8,434 nt of DNA from Candidatus Woesearchaeota archaeon. GTDB lineage: Archaea > Nanobdellota > Nanobdellia > Woesearchaeales > B29-G15. Below the pieces are notes generated by a model. The model had not been told where the DNA came from. It did not search any database and was given only the letters and a program-made list of their open reading frames with translations. Shown here in pieces: positions 4,923 through 8,434 of this stretch. Numbering within the stretch: the first letter of the stretch is position 1; each line of letters opens with the position of its first letter. The position numbers were made by a program, and so were the translations under genes. The stretch covers positions 1-8,434 of the forward strand of contig QMQS01000045.1 in assembly GCA_003650585.1 (NCBI GenBank), given 5' to 3'.

Positions 4923-6314
4923 TTATTGAGTTAGCAATGCTTCAATAACCTTTTGGAAATCTGCTTCCTCCTTGGTGAGGTCGTTCTGGGCTTCGTACAC
5001 AGTACCCACCCGTACATACCTACATCCAAACACGAATGTGGGGACACTCCGCTGAGGATTGAACTTGTGATAGATAGCCATCTCCTCATCTGGGACCTTT
5101 GTTTCTATTTCATCAGTCAGCAGATTGTCACCAGTGTCAAGTTCCCAGAGATAAGCCACAACCCTGTCCTTATATCTGTTGACCACATTAATGAATCCTG
5201 GCTTTACCCATCTGCAATGGGGACAGGTTGAGGTTGTAAATAGTCTTATCACTGGTTTTCCGTTCTCAAAGCACTCACCACCACTACCAGTGTCTCTGAA
5301 CGAACCAATATCCTTTGTGCTTGAGGAGCTAGTGGTGTTTGTCTCTAATAGTATTTGTATCTTTGCTTTCTCCTTTAGCTCAGCAATCCTCTGATTGAGC
5401 AATTCCCCCTGTTGCTGTGCTTTGAGGGTTAGCTCTATCCAGCTCCTAACCTCACTGAAGTCCATTACCTTTGGTTCGCTCTTGTTGAGCACCTTAATAA
5501 TGTGCCAACCGTAATCTGTTTTAACGACATCGGATACCTCGCCAATGTCTAAGGAAAATGCTACATCAGTGAATTCTTTTGGGAACTTGTCCCTGGTGAA
5601 CCAGCCCAAGACACCACCCATTGGTGCCATATAACCTTGAGAATAGTTCTTTGCCAGTTCAGTAAAGTTGGCTCCCTGGTTTATCTTGTTGAGTAACTCT
5701 TCAGCGAGTTCACTCGAGTTGACAAGTATGTGAGCAGCATAAACCATCTCTGGCTGAGTGAAGCTTTCGAGATTTGAGGTATAGTAATTGAAGAGGGTTT
5801 CATTGGAGATGTTTATTAATGGCAGGATGGTCTTGTTTATGTATTTATAGAGATAGAGTGTGTTTATCATGTCTCGCTTGAAACTCTCATAGGGTATACC
5901 AAGCGAATTCAAGAGAGCTGTAAAGTTTCCTTTGTTGAGGTTTGTCTGTTGGAAGTATGCTTCCATTGTCTTGTTGAATTCTTCCTCGGTGACAACAATT
6001 CCTGCAGCTTTTGCTGCTTGCTTAAGGAGTCTTTGGGTTATCAACACATCAAGCAAAGACTCCTCTGTGATTGCTTGGCTGAGATAGGGTGTGCGCTCTG
6101 CCATGCTCTTTAATTCTTGCAGCTCAGAATAGTATACTGGCTCACCATTAACATAAGCCACTACACTTTTGTTACTACCAGGGGCTGAGCCATGCATAAA
6201 CCTGAAATAAATGAAAACCCCAACTAGAATTATCACCAAACCCAGCATAATAAAACTCTGTTTTGGAATGCTTCTCTTAGGCTTTTTATGTCTCTTCCTA
6301 GATTTGCTAACCAT
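4923..6314 (-). CDS. Membrane-anchored parvulin (PpiC/PrsA-like) peptidyl-prolyl isomerase fused to a thioredoxin domain
   Basis: From the ATG at 6314 this is 463 residues. A very basic N-terminus (1-18) precedes one membrane helix (about 20-40), giving an N-in, C-out topology. Residues 51-180 are a SurA/PrsA-type helical chaperone region. Residues 188-278 are the PpiC rotamase domain, with AAHILV (193-198), GGVLGWF (233-239), the FSLDIGEVSDVVKT block (253-266) and YGWHIIKV (268-275). Residues 350-463 are a thioredoxin-like domain with CPHC (364-367), a cis-proline in SVPTFVFG (423-430), and further cysteines C348 and C431. Eleven N-x-S/T sequons, all outside the membrane, suggest a glycosylated surface protein. 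It should isomerise prolyl bonds and exchange disulfides in exported proteins. An upstream in-frame TTG (6383) is rejected, because a good TATA box and a ribosome binding site both lie inside that extension. It is the first gene of a two-gene operon. Confidence 0.9.
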   Translation of the reverse strand: MVSKSRKRHKKPKRSIPKQSFIMLGLVIILVGVFIYFRFMHGSAPGSNKSVVAYVNGEPVYYSELQELKSMAERTPYLSQAITEESLLDVLITQRLLKQAAKAAGIVVTEEEFNKTMEAYFQQTNLNKGNFTALLNSLGIPYESFKRDMINTLYLYKYINKTILPLINISNETLFNYYTSNLESFTQPEMVYAAHILVNSSELAEELLNKINQGANFTELAKNYSQGYMAPMGGVLGWFTRDKFPKEFTDVAFSLDIGEVSDVVKTDYGWHIIKVLNKSEPKVMDFSEVRSWIELTLKAQQQGELLNQRIAELKEKAKIQILLETNTTSSSSTKDIGSFRDTGSGGECFENGKPVIRLFTTSTCPHCRWVKPGFINVVNRYKDRVVAYLWELDTGDNLLTDEIETKVPDEEMAIYHKFNPQRSVPTFVFGCRYVRVGTVYEAQNDLTKEEADFQKVIEALLTQ

Positions 6315-6318
6315 CCAT

Positions 6319-6325
6319 CCCACCC
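6319..6325 (-). promoter_or_regulatory. GGTG-type ribosome binding site of the PpiC-thioredoxin gene
   Basis: GGGTGGG ends 4 nt before the ATG at 6314, the same motif and spacing as in front of the acyl-CoA synthetase gene. A nearer upstream ATG at 6318 is out of frame and stops after three codons, so 6314 is the start. Confidence 0.5.
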
Positions 6326-6352
6326 GTAAAACTAGAGCGAATAATTCCCCTC

Positions 6353-6362
6353 TATACTTAAA
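6353..6362 (-). promoter_or_regulatory. TATA box of the PpiC / zinc finger operon
   Basis: The minus strand reads TTTAAGTATA, a good archaeal TATA box, preceded by purine-rich CAAAAGA. The predicted start is near 6332, giving a leader of about 18 nt. It sits in the 72-bp gap after the LysM gene, so the foldase operon can be expressed separately from the genes upstream. Confidence 0.6.
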
Positions 6363-6386
6363 TCTTTTGGTGATTGCAAACAAAAC

Positions 6387-7796
6387 TCAACCAACGAGTT
6401 GGCTTCTGTAACGCTTGTACACCTCGAAGAACTGGGCATTCCCACCGTGCTTTAGCCCATTCACTACACCTGTGTGAGTGTGTGGGGTGTACTGATAGAG
6501 TGAGTAGGTAGCAGCGTTCTCGGGATTCACCGTAGAATAACCATAATTTACCTCTAGCTCGGGTAGTTCTAATCCAAAATACTCAAACAGGTAGCCACGA
6601 ACAAACCATTTCTTCAACACATACCCTGCACACTCTATCTGACGCTCTGGGCCAGACCAAGTGGAATCCCATAGCAAGCACCCAGTGAGCTCTTGGAGGG
6701 CATTGTAGCTGGGTTTTTGCTGTATTGCACTCTGCTCGCTCTGTATCTTTGCTAAGATGAGTAATGGGTTTACCTTGTGGGCTCTGGCAACCTCGATTAT
6801 GGCTCGGCTGAGGAGCCTACCGCTGGGCAACCTGTAATCCTTCACCCACCAACCATTTACCTCAAAGAAGGATTGCAATTGGGTTTGAGTTATGGAGTTA
6901 TAATTGAGGAACTCCTCATTGGTTATGATATTGTGGGGGTTGAAATACTCTGATAATGGCTGGGAGTTAACTGCTGAGGGGTCAATCCCAAACGCTAGAC
7001 TATCAACAAGTTCCTCACCGTTCACAGTTGGAATCCTTAGCTCTTGCCCAACATAAATCTGGTTTGGGTCAGAGATTCCATTGAGCTCAGCAATTAGCCT
7101 ATAATCAACATTGAATCTGGCTCCGATGGCTGAGAGTGTATCCCCTGGCTGTACCACATAAGTGGTGAATTCGGGTGGCTCTTGTGGTTCTTGGGTTTGG
7201 GTAGTGAGTATGGTTTTGTGTATCCTAGTCAAGCCATCAAACACACTCAGCTCGTAAGTGTTGGCCTCTAGTGGTGGGGTAACAGCAACTTCAACACCAC
7301 CAATATTGGTGGTTGGTATTGTTATTGAGTTGCCACCGAGGCTTACTGGTTTCAGATGCACGACCAATTGGGTTTGGGTAGCCACACTAATCTTATAGCG
7401 GTTCTCATCCAGGCTTTCTATGGTAACCTCTATATCTTGGGGTTGTTCTTGGATGCATCTGCTTATATCATAACAGCTCTCAGGTGTGTATTCGCCAGAG
7501 ATTCCACACCCTGTAACACTGTGCCAGCACTCCTTAGAAAATCTAAACCACCTAGGCAGACAACACCCATTGTTTACTTCCTCTCTACACACAGCCACCC
7601 CTTGCTCTTGTGTACAGCCTTCATCACACAGCTTGTAGTTCACCCATTCCCCACGGAAGCAGAGTTGAAGCCAGGCATCTTGGCACCTCTTGTCACCGGT
7701 TTGGCAATCAGCCATAGCTTTGCTGGTATTGAGCAAAACTAAGAACATTAAAGCTAGGAACAAAATTTCCCTTTTGAGTATTGTTTTTTGGCTCAT
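6387..7796 (-). CDS. Secreted cysteine-rich LysM protein with a lysozyme-like (EQS-motif) C-terminal domain
   Basis: From the ATG at 7796 this is 469 residues. Residues 1-29 are a signal peptide (hydrophobic 11-22, likely cleavage after AMA). Residues 31-114 hold 12 cysteines in spaced C-x-G-x-C and CxxGC patterns. Residues about 120-200 look like a beta-rich region. Residues 212-256 are a clear LysM domain (YVVQPGDTLSAIGARFNV) that binds N-acetylglucosamine polymers. Residues about 288-465 match, by my recognition, a domain common in Gram-positive secreted proteins: ITNEEFLNYN, then VNPLLILAKIQSEQSAI with candidate catalytic E354, then SLYQYTPH (432-439) and GNAQFFEVY (452-460). That domain is related to lytic transglycosylase/lysozyme folds. 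The ATG at 7796 is chosen over a 46-residue upstream extension because the signal peptide begins there and GGAGGGGAT precedes it. It starts one base after the previous stop. It may be an adhesin or a glycan hydrolase, and its activity is unproven. Confidence 0.85.
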   Translation of the reverse strand: MSQKTILKREILFLALMFLVLLNTSKAMADCQTGDKRCQDAWLQLCFRGEWVNYKLCDEGCTQEQGVAVCREEVNNGCCLPRWFRFSKECWHSVTGCGISGEYTPESCYDISRCIQEQPQDIEVTIESLDENRYKISVATQTQLVVHLKPVSLGGNSITIPTTNIGGVEVAVTPPLEANTYELSVFDGLTRIHKTILTTQTQEPQEPPEFTTYVVQPGDTLSAIGARFNVDYRLIAELNGISDPNQIYVGQELRIPTVNGEELVDSLAFGIDPSAVNSQPLSEYFNPHNIITNEEFLNYNSITQTQLQSFFEVNGWWVKDYRLPSGRLLSRAIIEVARAHKVNPLLILAKIQSEQSAIQQKPSYNALQELTGCLLWDSTWSGPERQIECAGYVLKKWFVRGYLFEYFGLELPELEVNYGYSTVNPENAATYSLYQYTPHTHTGVVNGLKHGGNAQFFEVYKRYRSQLVG

Positions 7797-7797
7797 C

Positions 7798-8434
7798 TCA
7801 CTCAATCCCCTCCCTGTAAAGTAGGATGTTAAACTCCTCTTTAAAGCTCTTTGAGCAAGGGGTGAGCTCGTCCAATATAGACAAGCAGTTGGGCTCTGTA
7901 TAGCCAATGTCATATAGCTCTTGGTTCCACTCAAAAAACTTTGCTTGAATTTTCGCCTCCTCGCTGCTGCAGTAATCTATGCATCTCTCTCTAGCAGCAG
8001 TTGTTTCAACGACGGGTTCTTCTGGGTTTTCTGATTCGTTTATAAAATAGCACTCCCATTCGCATTTGTTGAAAACGCAAGTCCAGTATCCACCACAGTC
8101 ACTATGGGGTCTGCCCTCGCAATCCTCAGCAGTATAGCATTCAAACATTAAGTCTAAATTATATACTGAGACACTCACCTCATTGGCAGTCCTGCAAGTG
8201 TACCTTATCTTGTATCTCCCACTCCTCTCATATTCATGCCATAACTGGTGTATCTTGCCTTTGGGGTTTGTTTGCACTGGCTCGGTATAACCGCCACCCC
8301 AATCCATAACGCAACTTGTTATTGATGTGTCAGCTGCTTCGCCTGCGAACACCTCTACAAAAGAGTCACCTTCATAGCTTACCACTTCCATGTCTGTGCC
8401 CAACCCAGCCCCAAGTTTTGTTCCATAAGCCAAG
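7798..8434 (-). CDS. Secreted PKD-like, cysteine-rich protein, 3' part (runs off right edge)
   Basis: Some 211 codons are visible. The first in-frame triplet is TTG with no ribosome binding site in view, so the true start and probable signal peptide lie outside the window. Visible residues about 22-92 resemble a PKD/Ig-like beta-sandwich, with CVMDWGGG (41-48), a conserved H-x-Y (66-68), SGRYKIRYTC (71-80) and a likely C41-C80 disulfide. Residues 99-128 form a compact cysteine cluster (C99, C105, C113, C119, C124, C128) with a DC-x(7)-C-x-GYW-x-C-x4-C-x3-C pattern. A C-terminal stretch after 150 carries four more cysteines (151, 155, 183, 193). I do not recognise a specific family. It was probably exported and disulfide-bonded. 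It ends in TGAGATG with the LysM gene, so the two are very likely one operon. Confidence 0.7.
   Translation of the reverse strand, partial: LAYGTKLGAGLGTDMEVVSYEGDSFVEVFAGEAADTSITSCVMDWGGGYTEPVQTNPKGKIHQLWHEYERSGRYKIRYTCRTANEVSVSVYNLDLMFECYTAEDCEGRPHSDCGGYWTCVFNKCEWECYFINESENPEEPVVETTAARERCIDYCSSEEAKIQAKFFEWNQELYDIGYTEPNCLSILDELTPCSKSFKEEFNILLYREGIE
7805..7814 (-). promoter_or_regulatory. Ribosome binding site of the LysM gene
   Basis: The minus strand reads GGGAGGGGAT, one mismatch from GGAGGTGAT, ending 8 nt before the ATG at 7796. It lies within the last codons of the upstream gene and fixes the start next to the signal peptide. Confidence 0.7.

Noticed and set aside
6315..6383. TTG start 23 codons upstream of the PpiC gene
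   Set aside because: A TATA box and a ribosome binding site for this gene lie within that stretch, and the ATG at 6314 starts the basic-plus-helix anchor.
7797..7934. 46-residue N-terminal extension of the LysM protein
   Set aside because: It lies entirely over the upstream gene, has no ribosome binding site and would bury the signal peptide. The ATG at 7796 has both a ribosome binding site and a signal peptide.
8431..8433. TTG as the real start of the right-edge gene
   Set aside because: It is only the first in-frame triplet in the window. There is no signal peptide for a clearly exported protein, so the gene most likely begins beyond the edge.
1..8434. CRISPR arrays, insertion sequences, integrase sites or prophage genes
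   Set aside because: No regularly spaced repeats, transposase motifs or terminal inverted repeats were seen. The window reads as ordinary chromosome.

Overview
The window looks like a cellular archaeal chromosome fragment. The evidence is an archaeal-type DnaG primase (TOPRIM plus archaeal-specific flanking domains), the start of a RIO1-family kinase, AT-rich TATA boxes about 25-28 bp upstream of inferred transcript starts, GGAGGTGAT-like or GGTG ribosome binding sites, and an oligo-T terminator. The cysteine-rich secreted proteins, N-glycosylation sequons and C2H2 finger would suit a DPANN-type or related uncultured archaeon, but the lineage is inference.

Left part (1-1871, information processing): a RIO1 kinase gene runs off the left edge on the minus strand. 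It is divergent from dnaG across a 314-bp intergenic region. That region is not empty. It has a TATA box at 335-343 and, one promoter spacing downstream, a roughly 77-83-nt sequence that folds into a closed multibranched RNA with a possible alternative fold. It then has a second TATA box, two overlapping mini-ORFs and the dnaG ribosome binding site. dnaG ends in an oligo-T terminator.

Middle (1844-3621): a complete bacterial-looking acyl-CoA synthetase (AMP-binding, FadD-like) with its own promoter. It converges on the next gene with only 4 bp between stop codons.

Right part (3626-8434, all minus strand): four genes for secreted or membrane-anchored proteins. At the far right is the 3' part of a secreted PKD-like, cysteine-rich protein. 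It is followed, one base after its stop codon, by a secreted protein with a 12-cysteine N-terminal region, a LysM domain and a lysozyme-like domain of a type I recognise from Gram-positive bacteria. Next, behind its own promoter, is a two-gene operon. The first gene encodes a membrane-anchored parvulin (PpiC) isomerase fused to a CPHC thioredoxin domain. The second encodes a protein with a cytoplasmic C2H2 zinc finger, one membrane helix, an extracellular CEEC thioredoxin domain, a Ca-binding-like Asp/Cys motif and a GILT-like thiol reductase domain with only one active-site cysteine.

Taken together, the right half looks like an extracytoplasmic folding and disulfide module placed beside cysteine-rich exported proteins that could be its clients. 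The most unusual items are the zinc finger/TM/thioredoxin/GILT fusion, the PpiC-thioredoxin fusion, the lysozyme-like LysM protein in an archaeon, and the structured RNA upstream of dnaG.
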